DNA from: JBGSOV01 sp041738935
Lineage (GTDB): Bacteria; Patescibacteriota; Gracilibacteria; CAIRYL01; GCA-016699755
NCBI GenBank assembly: GCA_041738935.1
Contig: JBGSOV010000020.1
Coordinates: 62,001 to 126,000, forward strand
Length of the DNA: 64,000 nucleotides
Direction: 5' to 3'
The notes under the pieces are model-generated. The model had not been told where the DNA came from. It did not search any database and was given only the letters and a program-made list of their open reading frames with translations. Shown here in pieces: positions 17,076 to 24,281 of the stretch; positions within the stretch are counted from its first letter, which is position 1; the number at the start of each line of letters is the position of its first letter. The position numbers were made by a program, and so were the translations under genes.

Positions 17076-17104
17076 TCCCCTCAGCCCCCTTTAACAAGGG
17101 GATG
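17076..17104. repeat. Short palindromic repeat
   Basis: Reads tcccctcagccccctt then taacaaggggatga, a variant arm of the family at 25503-25533. Confidence 0.6.
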
Positions 17105-17167
17105 AAAATACGATTCCTCGCTCAACTTTTTTATGACGAGAGGTATATCAGGTTTGATGGAGCTTGC

Positions 17168-17207
17168 GATTCCTCTCCCCCTGAGTCAGGGGGAGTTGGA
17201 GGGGGTC
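17168..17207. repeat. Palindromic repeat, CCCCCT...AGGGGG family
   Basis: gattcctctccccctga is followed by gtcagggggagttggag and ggggtc. It shares both arms with the copies at 43538 (inside clpB) and 57821. Confidence 0.75.
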
Positions 17208-17315
17208 GATTGAAAAAATTACCACTCTTCACAATATAAAATTTTTGCTCCACGTTTATCTGTAGCATTTGGATTTATGAAAGTCCTCTTATTCTTTTCA
17301 ACGAGAGCGTTTTTG

Positions 17316-17957
17316 TTATTTTTTATACAACTTCAGCGGCACATCTTTGAGTTGCTCCGGCATTTCGTCTGGCAAATACGCCGGCGCGTGCAGCATGCTC
17401 ATCGCATAGATCTCCCCTGCCGGTTGTTCGGCAAAAGTGTGCCCTCGGTGAACGCCGTAAAGCACCGAATATCCGCTGATACCGAGTGTGTCTTTTGCAT
17501 CTGCAATTGCAGTGTTCAGTTGGTCGAGCGAAGTCGCATTGTTACAGACGTCTTCAATAAAGAGGAGGTGTTTGCCCTTGAGCTTGGCGGCTTGCTCGTC
17601 AAAAATTCCCAAAATGCCGTTGCGTTTTTCGGCATACGCATATTCGATACCGCGAGTCTCGAACAATTTGAGTTGGATAACTTTTGGCAAAAACAGCGAT
17701 CCCATCGCCACGCCGACGATGATCAGGTTGTCCTTGTCGCCAAACCACTCCTCGATCGCCCGTTCGTAAAACGGCACGAGCTGTTGCTCTTGAGCAGTGC
17801 TGAGGACTCGAAAATTGATGAAGTATTCGCCATGATAATGCCGTCCGTCCGGAGCGGTCTTTTTGTATTCGAAATGCCCTTTTTGCACGATGCCAAATTG
17901 CTCAAGCAGGGTGACAAATTCCGTCTGTTCGGAAAATACGGTGAGATTTTTTGACAT
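17316..17957 (-). CDS. Phosphoribosyltransferase-like protein
   Basis: The 213-residue cytoplasmic protein has the type I phosphoribosyltransferase order. A core strand LIIVGVAMGSLFLPKVIQ is followed by the PRPP-binding strand-loop LLFIEDVCNNATS (about residues 130-142), where the acidic pair of the usual VVDDVxTTG motif is Glu-Asp. This resembles orotate phosphoribosyltransferases, but substrate residues cannot be judged. The start MSKNLTVFSEQ at 17957 is the only good Met. The pilB/gspE-type gene diverges from it. No other pyrimidine gene is nearby, so a specific role is not claimed. Confidence 0.6.
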   Translation of the reverse strand: MSKNLTVFSEQTEFVTLLEQFGIVQKGHFEYKKTAPDGRHYHGEYFINFRVLSTAQEQQLVPFYERAIEEWFGDKDNLIIVGVAMGSLFLPKVIQLKLFETRGIEYAYAEKRNGILGIFDEQAAKLKGKHLLFIEDVCNNATSLDQLNTAIADAKDTLGISGYSVLYGVHRGHTFAEQPAGEIYAMSMLHAPAYLPDEMPEQLKDVPLKLYKK

Positions 17958-18023
17958 AACTGAGGAAGAAATCTGAACACTTCCACTCTAGCAAAAAACC
18001 ATGTTCGACCATGCGAGTTTGCA

Positions 18024-18052
18024 TTGCGAAAAATCACATATTATTTTATAAT
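18024..18052 (+). promoter_or_regulatory. Promoter of the secretion ATPase gene
   Basis: TTGCGA (18024-18029) is followed after 17 nt by TATAAT (18047-18052). The start point near 18059 shows that translation begins at the ATG at 18077 and not at the upstream in-frame codon at 18011. Confidence 0.7.
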
Positions 18053-18076
18053 GAAGAGAATAAACACCAAAACCCT

Positions 18077-19879
18077 ATGCCCGACGAACAACCGCTCACA
18101 CCACCACAAACAGCGTCACCACCTCTAACGGCAAGTCCCGAAGACCGCTTGCCAATTCCGCGTGCTGTCGATCAAAATGAAATCGCCTCACAGCTGCGTA
18201 CTGTCGGCAAAGCAAGTAATACAGAGGCATTTACTATCGGTGTTGGCGAAATCAATCAGCAATTCAAAGAGCGCGAAATTTCCGAAAAAGCGAAACAACT
18301 TGGCGTTCCCTATGTCAATTTGCTCGAACTTCCAATCAATCCGGACGTGTTTGGGATTATTGATCGCGAGCAATCGTTCGCTGCGAATTTGGTGCCTTTT
18401 TATAGTATCGGCAAACGTCTGCGTGTTGCCGTTACCGATCACACCAATCCCGCCAGTTTGGCACTCATCAATCAGCTAAGAGAAAAATTTGAAATCGATG
18501 TCAATATCTGTTCGGCAGAATCACTCAAACACGCACAAAAGAATTATGACAAACGCTTTTACAGTAACGAAAAAGAAGTTATTGCCTTCTTCGATCCAAA
18601 TCGCGAAATCAATCTGCAAGACGAACTCGCGATTGCGAAAAAACTGCCGGAGAAAATGGCAGACCAAAAAAGCGATATTATTTTGAATCTTCTCCATGAA
18701 ATTGTCTTGCGCTTGCGCGTTTCGGATATTCATATTCAGCCAGAAGAAACAGAAGTGGTCATTCGCGCTCGGGTCGACGGCGTTCTGACAGAAATCTGCC
18801 GCATTAGCTTTAAGATCAATAATCTCCTCGTGCAGCAGATCAAGCACGATGCTTCGCTCAAATACAATATTACGAATATGCCGCAAGACGGCAAATATAC
18901 TTTTATCGCGAGCGATCGCAATGTTGATGTTCGTGTCTCGACCTTGCCGACCAATTTTGGCGAAAGCGTGGTATTGCGTTTTTTGGACGCTAAGAAAGGG
19001 ATTGTCGAACTCGAAAAACTTGGCTACCCAAAGCGTATTATTGGCGCTTTTGAAGAAGCAATTTTTAGTACCATGGGAATGATTCTTGTGACGGGTCCGA
19101 CCGGCTCGGGAAAAACCACCACGCTTTATTCCGCCATCTCTCGCGTTAATACGCCAGATAAAAAAATCGTCACGCTCGAGGATCCGATTGAGTTTCGCCT
19201 CAAAGGAGTTTTGCAATCGGGAGTCAACCACAGTGTCGGATTTGATTTTTCCAAAGGCTTGCGTTCGATTTTGCGCCAAGATCCGGATGTCGTACTCGTG
19301 GGAGAAATCCGCGACCAAGAAACCGCCGAAACCGCAGTGCAAGCAGCGCTTACCGGACATATTGTGTTTTCGACTTTACATACCAATTCTGCTGCTGATG
19401 CAATTCCGCGTTTGATGAACATGGGTGTCGCGGCGTTTGTGCTTGCGCCAGCGCTTCGTATGATTACTGCGCAACGTCTAATCCGCAAGATTTGCGACAA
19501 ATGTAAGTTTCAAAGACCGATTACTCCCGAAGAGCAAAAAGAACTTGCCGAAGTGGTCGAGACCGCCGAGCAAATCGGCTACCAATTGCAAATGCCGCCA
19601 ATGGTGTCAGAAGGAAAAGGCTGCAATCATTGCGGCGGAATCAAGTTTCGCGGTGAAATTGCCGTCACAGAAGTATTACGCGTAGACGACAAAATTCAAA
19701 AACTGATCTTCACCGACTTCTCTTCGCAAAATATCTCTCGTGTCGCGCGCGAAAACGGCATGCTCACCATGTGGGAAGAAGGCATGGTAAAGGTCATCGA
19801 AGGGATTACAACGGTAGAAGAAGTAAAACGCAAGATTCAAAAAACCCCATCGCTCAAAACGCTGCAACAAATCGCATGA
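18077..19879 (+). CDS. Type IV pilus assembly / type II secretion ATPase (PilB/GspE family)
   Basis: The 600-residue hexameric ATPase powers pilus or pseudopilus extension at the inner membrane. A proline-rich start is followed by a T2SSE N-terminal-like domain (about 60-150). The motor domain carries Walker A GPTGSGKTTTLYS, the Asp box DPIEFRL, Walker B RQDPDVVLVGEIRD and the His box STLHTNSAADAI. Two Cys pairs, CDKCKF and CNHCGG, form the zinc site typical of PilB/GspE. No other pilus gene is adjacent, so PilB and GspE cannot be separated. In related small-genome bacteria it would normally serve type IV pili for attachment or DNA uptake. Confidence 0.92.
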   Translation: MPDEQPLTPPQTASPPLTASPEDRLPIPRAVDQNEIASQLRTVGKASNTEAFTIGVGEINQQFKEREISEKAKQLGVPYVNLLELPINPDVFGIIDREQSFAANLVPFYSIGKRLRVAVTDHTNPASLALINQLREKFEIDVNICSAESLKHAQKNYDKRFYSNEKEVIAFFDPNREINLQDELAIAKKLPEKMADQKSDIILNLLHEIVLRLRVSDIHIQPEETEVVIRARVDGVLTEICRISFKINNLLVQQIKHDASLKYNITNMPQDGKYTFIASDRNVDVRVSTLPTNFGESVVLRFLDAKKGIVELEKLGYPKRIIGAFEEAIFSTMGMILVTGPTGSGKTTTLYSAISRVNTPDKKIVTLEDPIEFRLKGVLQSGVNHSVGFDFSKGLRSILRQDPDVVLVGEIRDQETAETAVQAALTGHIVFSTLHTNSAADAIPRLMNMGVAAFVLAPALRMITAQRLIRKICDKCKFQRPITPEEQKELAEVVETAEQIGYQLQMPPMVSEGKGCNHCGGIKFRGEIAVTEVLRVDDKIQKLIFTDFSSQNISRVARENGMLTMWEEGMVKVIEGITTVEEVKRKIQKTPSLKTLQQIA

Positions 19880-19910
19880 TAATAAAGCTGTGTTTTCTTT
19901 TTAATGCAAA

Positions 19911-20861
19911 ATGATTGCCAAAAATATCGACAATTCTGACCGCATAAACCCTGTTTCTGAAGATAAGGATAATTTTGGAGGTGATTTTCAAAAATTGAAT
20001 ATCAAACTCGATTCCATTGAGCGTGACCGTGAAATCACTCTTTGCATCGCGAACTTGTTAGCACAAGGTCTTCAAACACTTATTACCAAATTTGGAGCAG
20101 ATGTTGTGCTTGAGACAATTACAAACCTATCCAGAGAAAAAGAAGGGAAGTCACTCACAATGAAGGACGTATTGATACGACTGGAACCAGACAGTGAGAA
20201 AAGGAAACAACTTCTTCGAGAAATCCAAGATGATGCTAAGAGTCAAGCAAGAGAGATCGATTCTGCTACCACAGATGGAAGCAAAGATGACTACAAATAT
20301 TTCCAAGCGGTATGGGGAATAGCAAAAAACTATGTTACAAGGATGGAACAGAATCTAGCTCATTTGAATGGGGGAAGTAGATGGTTTGTGAATGAAAAAG
20401 ACAGTCTCATGGCTAATCACTGGCTTGAACAATTTGCATCGCTCGCGTTACAAGATGATGAAGAAAGGCAAAAAATTGGAAATCAGCTCGGAGTCGAAAA
20501 GAATAATATTTTTCAATTATTAGAGCAGAGAGATGCTATCAGCACAGAAGAGATGAATCAGTTACAAATAGAATGTAAAGCACTTCTTGAAAAGGTAACT
20601 ACAATCATCGACAAGATTCGTGACGAACATACACAAGCCTTTGAAGAGTGGCGTCAAAATGTACTTGGCGATTTTAAATCAGTCAATCAAGTTGATGCTC
20701 AAAGCGAAGAAATACAAAGGGCTTTACGAGAAGTTTTGCAAACAGCAGAGCTTGGCATTTTGCAAAAAAATGAGATTACAAAAACAAAAATTGAAGAAGA
20801 CTCAAAACCATTACGAGAATTATTGGGCATGATAGAAAGTGTTTTAGGTCGAGCTCGCTGA
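19911..20861 (+). CDS. Hypothetical coiled-coil protein, 316 residues
   Basis: The protein begins MIAKNIDNSDRINPVSED and is mainly helical with heptad-like stretches (about 150-300), many Glu, Lys and Gln, and no membrane segment. I see no domain I recognise. It lies 31 nt after the secretion ATPase on the same strand and could be co-transcribed, but has no recognised relation to pili. Confidence 0.7.
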   Translation: MIAKNIDNSDRINPVSEDKDNFGGDFQKLNIKLDSIERDREITLCIANLLAQGLQTLITKFGADVVLETITNLSREKEGKSLTMKDVLIRLEPDSEKRKQLLREIQDDAKSQAREIDSATTDGSKDDYKYFQAVWGIAKNYVTRMEQNLAHLNGGSRWFVNEKDSLMANHWLEQFASLALQDDEERQKIGNQLGVEKNNIFQLLEQRDAISTEEMNQLQIECKALLEKVTTIIDKIRDEHTQAFEEWRQNVLGDFKSVNQVDAQSEEIQRALREVLQTAELGILQKNEITKTKIEEDSKPLRELLGMIESVLGRAR

Positions 20862-20950
20862 ATCTTAAATGTCGTTCGCGCAGTTCGTACAATAAGATTT
20901 TAAGTGGTAAAATCGTTAAATTTTGTTTTTTTAATCTGCGTTTTACGCTC

Positions 20951-20982
20951 TTGACAAAAGCACTATAAAGTATGAATATATT
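20951..20982 (+). promoter_or_regulatory. Promoter-like sequence before the 46-residue gene
   Basis: A perfect TTGACA is at 20951-20956. TATAAA follows only 7 nt later (20964-20969), and GAATAT or TATATT lie 17-20 nt downstream, so the -10 is uncertain. Confidence 0.4.
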
Positions 20983-21002
20983 TTTGCAAGTTTAATATTC
21001 GT

Positions 21003-21143
21003 ATGGCAAAAGGAATTGAGGGAAGCGGCTGGACTCGGGATGTAAGAGAAGGTGCGGAGAATCTCGCCATCGGGGCAACTATTGTCGGGATAACAGGCTA
21101 CATAGGATGGCAGATTTTACAAGCAGGCATTCTGGTTGCTTAG
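21003..21143 (+). CDS. Small single-helix membrane protein, 46 residues
   Basis: The frame MAKGIEGSGWTRDVREGAENL is followed by a hydrophobic helix (LAIGATIVGITGYIGWQILQ) and ends at TAG 21143. The polar N-terminus with one membrane helix is typical of bacterial small membrane proteins. A TTGACA box lies 47 nt upstream. It converges on gmk with 17 nt between the stops. No family is recognised, and the function is unknown. Confidence 0.5.
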   Translation: MAKGIEGSGWTRDVREGAENLAIGATIVGITGYIGWQILQAGILVA

Positions 21144-21160
21144 ATTTATAGGAAAGAACT

Positions 21161-21739
21161 TTATGATTCTTCCATTATCCGCTCGATCTCTTCCACGGAT
21201 AGTTCGGGCTGGTTATTGATGGTCTGGATCTGATAATCGCAGTTTTTACCGCGTTCAATTTCCATATCCATACTTTTGAGTCGCTCTTCAAGCTCGTCAT
21301 CGGTTATCGGAGCACGCTTACGAATTCGCTCAATTAAGACCTCACGCGATGGTGGCAGAAGAAAAAATGAAATGACTTCATCCCGAGATAATTGTTCTTC
21401 GATAGCTTCACACCCCTGAATATCAATATCACGGACGACAATCTTACCAGCTGCCAAATATGGCAGTACAGAAGATTTTTGTAGTCCATATCGCTCTTTA
21501 CTGTGTACCCATGCCCATTCGAGAAATTCGTTATCGTGGATTTTTTTGTCAAATTCGTCCGAAGTAAAAAAATAATAATCTTTCTCGTTTTGTTCGTTCG
21601 GGCGTGGAAGACGCGTCGTTGATGAGACCGGAAAAATCCAATCTGGATGTCGCTCCTTGAGGATTTTAACAACTGTTCCCTTTCCGACGCCGGATGGTCC
21701 GACGATGAGGAGAAGCCGTCCATGAGAATTACTTGACAT
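21161..21739 (-). CDS. gmk: Guanylate kinase
   Basis: The 192-residue kinase phosphorylates GMP to GDP. The P-loop GPSGVGKGTVV sits at about residues 14-24. The GMP-binding segment SSTTRLPRPNEQNEKDYYF and the lid FLEWAWVHSKERYGL follow, then the strand VRDIDIQGCEAIEE. This is the normal length and order. A TATAAT ends only 3 nt before the ATG, too close for a normal start point, so the promoter of gmk is unclear. Its start codon overlaps the -35 box of the divergent promoter for the structured RNA. Confidence 0.95.
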   Translation of the reverse strand: MSSNSHGRLLLIVGPSGVGKGTVVKILKERHPDWIFPVSSTTRLPRPNEQNEKDYYFFTSDEFDKKIHDNEFLEWAWVHSKERYGLQKSSVLPYLAAGKIVVRDIDIQGCEAIEEQLSRDEVISFFLLPPSREVLIERIRKRAPITDDELEERLKSMDMEIERGKNCDYQIQTINNQPELSVEEIERIMEES

Positions 21740-21761
21740 AGTATTATATATGTTCTATTAT
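21733..21761 (+). promoter_or_regulatory. Strong promoter of the structured RNA region
   Basis: TTGACA (21733-21738) is followed after exactly 17 nt by TATTAT (21756-21761). Transcription would start near 21768. The -35 overlaps the gmk start codon on the other strand. Confidence 0.65.
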
Positions 21762-21767
21762 GCAATG

Positions 21768-22405
21768 AATACCTGAGTCGTATTTCTGCATAAAGGACGT
21801 GACAAAAGGATAGAGGGAAACACTTGATTTTTCAACCCGCATCCGATAGAATGTCCTGAATACGAGCACAAAGCAAAAGTATTCGCCCTCAAAACCAAGA
21901 ACCTTAAAACATCCGGCTTCCTACCAAAAAATCCGAAAAGTGGGGACAACGAGTCCTTGCGAGGAGAACATGCCAACATCAAGGTTTCGTTCTCCCTACT
22001 TTTCGATGGCCAACGACTAAGGCCGACCACCGAAAAGATCCCTCTATCTATTTGGGATCAAAACAAACACAAAACAAACACAAAAAGTCTCGAAACGTAC
22101 ATTCACGTAGTTTCGAACACATCTCGTGTAAAAAAAACAAACACATACACGATGACCGTTGGAACCCCGGTCCAAAAAACAGGAGTTCCAAAGAACGGTA
22201 GGGAGCCTTGTGATAATCCGGAGTCGTCGGATATTCACATCAACTGCTCGTCAGTCACGCATTTCCTGGGTAGAACCTCTAAATTCCCCACACGGAAAGT
22301 GACTCATGAGCGAGAGAGTTATGACCCGAATGGAGCACCTCTGTACAGCGATATTTACCGCCTGACACGTGATCAAGTCTCCATTCGGGTTATTTCATTA
22401 TTCAA
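21768..22405 (+). ncRNA. Candidate large structured non-coding RNA of unknown class
   Basis: The 750-nt gap between gmk and rpsT holds many long inverted repeats. Pairs read directly are 21809-21818/22039-22048 (10 bp, closing a domain), 21935-21941/21998-22004, 21963-21969/21989-21995, 22008-22011/22021-22024, 22090-22096/22110-22116, 22124-22129/22147-22152, 22159-22165/22185-22191, 22253-22258/22299-22304 with 22246-22249/22308-22311, and 22324-22335/22379-22390 (12 bp). Unpaired parts are A-rich on the plus strand (for example 22055-22088 and 22130-22145), as in structured RNAs. A 152-codon plus-strand frame here (21957-22415) resembles nothing and is taken as chance. I found no RNase P, tmRNA, SRP RNA or group II domain V signature. 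A minus-strand promoter-like pair at 22432-22460 leaves a long gmk leader as the alternative. Confidence 0.65.
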
Positions 22406-22431
22406 CCTGTTGTAAAAGAACAAAAGAATAT

Positions 22432-22460
22432 AATTTAGAGTAAATTTATATTATTGTCAA
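22432..22460 (-). promoter_or_regulatory. Possible minus-strand promoter facing the structured region
   Basis: On the minus strand TTGACA (22460-22455) is followed after 17 nt by TAAATT (22437-22432). It would transcribe the structured region in antisense, towards gmk. Confidence 0.35.
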
Positions 22461-22491
22461 GTAGATTTTCATTCGGGAATTTAAGATGTGC

Positions 22492-22818
22492 TTATGCAGC
22501 AGATTTTTTCGTTGGTGCTTCTGCTTTTACGGGAGCGCTTTTTTGCTGAGCATCTCCGGTAAACTTATTCAGCAATCGGGCAATGCGAGATTTTTTGTGA
22601 GCAGCATTATTTTTGTGAATCAAATTCTTTTTGGCGCACGTATCAATGGATTTCTGTGCTTCATCAAAAAACTGACTGACTTTTTCGCCTTCACCAGCAT
22701 CGCTCCATTTGACAAGGTTTTTGTAAAGTGAGCGCATCTTAGAAAGCTGAGCGTGGTTACGCACGCGAGTTTTGTCATTTTGACGCATTCTTTTTTTGGC
22801 GGAAGCAATAATCGGCAT
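22492..22818 (-). CDS. rpsT: 30S ribosomal protein S20
   Basis: From the ATG at 22818 the product has 108 residues. The S20 core is clear: MPIIASAKKRMRQNDKTRVR, then a long helical middle and the conserved segment LIHKNNAAHKKSRIARLLNK. The protein binds 16S rRNA early in small subunit assembly. Codons upstream of 22818 are open but unlike S20 and were left out. A Lys/Ala-rich tail of about 20 residues (QQKSAPVKAEAPTKKSAA) extends past the usual end. It diverges from yidC. Confidence 0.93.
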   Translation of the reverse strand: MPIIASAKKRMRQNDKTRVRNHAQLSKMRSLYKNLVKWSDAGEGEKVSQFFDEAQKSIDTCAKKNLIHKNNAAHKKSRIARLLNKFTGDAQQKSAPVKAEAPTKKSAA

Positions 22819-22886
22819 GAGTGATGAAGAAAACAAAAAAATCGTGCGGTTATTCTGCCGATACTTTGTTGTAGAAGTCAAGGGCA

Positions 22887-22913
22887 TTGCGACTACGGCT
22901 TGTTGCGTATAAT
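22887..22913 (+). promoter_or_regulatory. Probable promoter of yidC
   Basis: TTGCGA (22887-22892) is followed after 15 nt by TATAAT (22908-22913). It overlaps the first codons of the longest open frame, so translation should begin further downstream. Confidence 0.5.
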
Positions 22914-22952
22914 TTTTTGTGCGATACTGGCGAAGATTTTTCCTCAACTTTC

Positions 22953-24251
22953 GTGGATCCCAAAGTAACTCGACTCTTCCGACTTTCGCTGATTTTATTT
23001 GTTGTGTGGCTTGTCCTCACATGGATTGCCCCCTCCAACAATCAAAAACAAGATGAGGTATCAACCGGCGTAACGGTCAAAGCGACCAAGAGTGAATATG
23101 CGCGTGGGCAATTGGTACAATTTAATGTCATCAATAATACTACCGAATCACAAGAAATCACTCTCGAACTCGAAAAACGTACAGATGGACAGTGGCAGCC
23201 GGTCGATGTTCCTGAACAAAAGTTTGTACTAGAGCCGCGCGAAAAGCATGCGGTCTCTTTTGAAAATGAAAATATCGCTGTTTTTGGAGCAGCAGGCAAG
23301 TTCCGAGTACAGCTGAATGATGCCGCAACAAATGAATTTATTACCGAAACCGAATTTGGTGTCGAAGAACCAGGATTTTTACGAGCTCTCTGGCGCGGCA
23401 TTTTCTACAAGCCACTCGAAAACGCATTGATATTTCTACTCGCTATCAGTGGTAAACACCTGTGGATAGCGATTATTCTTCTGACACTTATCATCAAATT
23501 GCTGCTTTTGATTCCGAGTAAAAAAGGTATTATCGCGCAACAGAAAATGCAAAAAGTTCAACCCGAGTTGGAGCGAGTCCGCAAAAAATATGCGCATGAC
23601 CCCCAACAACAAGCGCAAGAAATGATGGCACTTTGGAAAAAACACAAAGTTCATCCTGGCTCTGCTCTGTGGCCGACGCTGATTCAGTTTCCGATTCTGA
23701 TCTCACTCTTTTTTGTGGTAAGAGAAGGACTCAAAGCTCATAACGAATATTTGCTCTACCCGATTCCGCTCTTGCAGAGTTTTGATTTTTCACAGATCAA
23801 CTTTGATTTTTTGTGGCTGACACTTGATAAGCCGGATCCTTTTATTATCTTGCCGCTCACCATTGGACTCTTGCAATTTGCTCAGCTCAAGACGATGAAT
23901 GTTCGCCAAAAGCGCAAAAATATTGGCAAAGATAAGCCAGCACCAACCCAACAAGAATCAATGATGAAGATGATGACCTATATGCTTCCCGGCATCGTGG
24001 TCTTTTTCTCGGCAAGCCTGCCTGCTGCTGTGGGATTGTATTGGGGCGTTTCGACTTTGTTTAGCATCACGCAACAAGAGCTTATCCATCGCAAAGGACA
24101 AGCTCACACGAAACATGAAGCTGGCGATGAGATTGTGATTGAGGCAAAAGATATCGAAACTGCTCCAAATGCAAAGAGTAACGGCAAAAAATCTGTGCAG
24201 CAAAAGAAATCTCCTTCCAAAAAAAAGCCGCCGGAGAAGAAATTCAAATAA
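22953..24251 (+). CDS. yidC: Membrane protein insertase YidC/Oxa1 family
   Basis: The insertase folds proteins into the inner membrane with or without SecYEG. The likely start is GTG at 22953 (VDPKVTRLFRLS), giving about 432 residues. A TTG at 22887 would add 22 residues but overlaps the promoter. A first membrane helix (LILFVVWLVLTW) is followed by a beta-rich periplasmic domain (about 35-145) smaller than in Proteobacteria. The conserved core has FLLAISGKHLWIAIILLTL, MQKVQPELERVRKKY and PTLIQFPILISLF, and four more helices. The tail is Lys/Pro-rich, as in YidC forms that touch the ribosome. It diverges from rpsT and lies 30 nt before the Cys-rich gene. Confidence 0.9.
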   Translation: MDPKVTRLFRLSLILFVVWLVLTWIAPSNNQKQDEVSTGVTVKATKSEYARGQLVQFNVINNTTESQEITLELEKRTDGQWQPVDVPEQKFVLEPREKHAVSFENENIAVFGAAGKFRVQLNDAATNEFITETEFGVEEPGFLRALWRGIFYKPLENALIFLLAISGKHLWIAIILLTLIIKLLLLIPSKKGIIAQQKMQKVQPELERVRKKYAHDPQQQAQEMMALWKKHKVHPGSALWPTLIQFPILISLFFVVREGLKAHNEYLLYPIPLLQSFDFSQINFDFLWLTLDKPDPFIILPLTIGLLQFAQLKTMNVRQKRKNIGKDKPAPTQQESMMKMMTYMLPGIVVFFSASLPAAVGLYWGVSTLFSITQQELIHRKGQAHTKHEAGDEIVIEAKDIETAPNAKSNGKKSVQQKKSPSKKKPPEKKFK

Positions 24252-24281
24252 GCAAATACCTGCTCTTGTTTGATAGAAACC

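Larger units (their letters stand above)
16907..17315. other. Intergenic region with two palindromic repeats
   Basis: No gene is seen. The stretch holds two repeats, at 17076-17104 and 17168-17207, and is otherwise AT-rich. Confidence 0.6.

Noticed and set aside
17277..17954. 225-codon plus-strand frame opposite the phosphoribosyltransferase-like gene
   Set aside because: The minus-strand frame has a clear PRPP-binding motif; the plus frame has none and is full of Phe and Cys as expected for an antisense frame.
21957..22415. 152-codon plus-strand frame read as a protein gene
   Set aside because: It has no family likeness, unusual residue use, and lies across many long inverted repeats that fit an RNA better.
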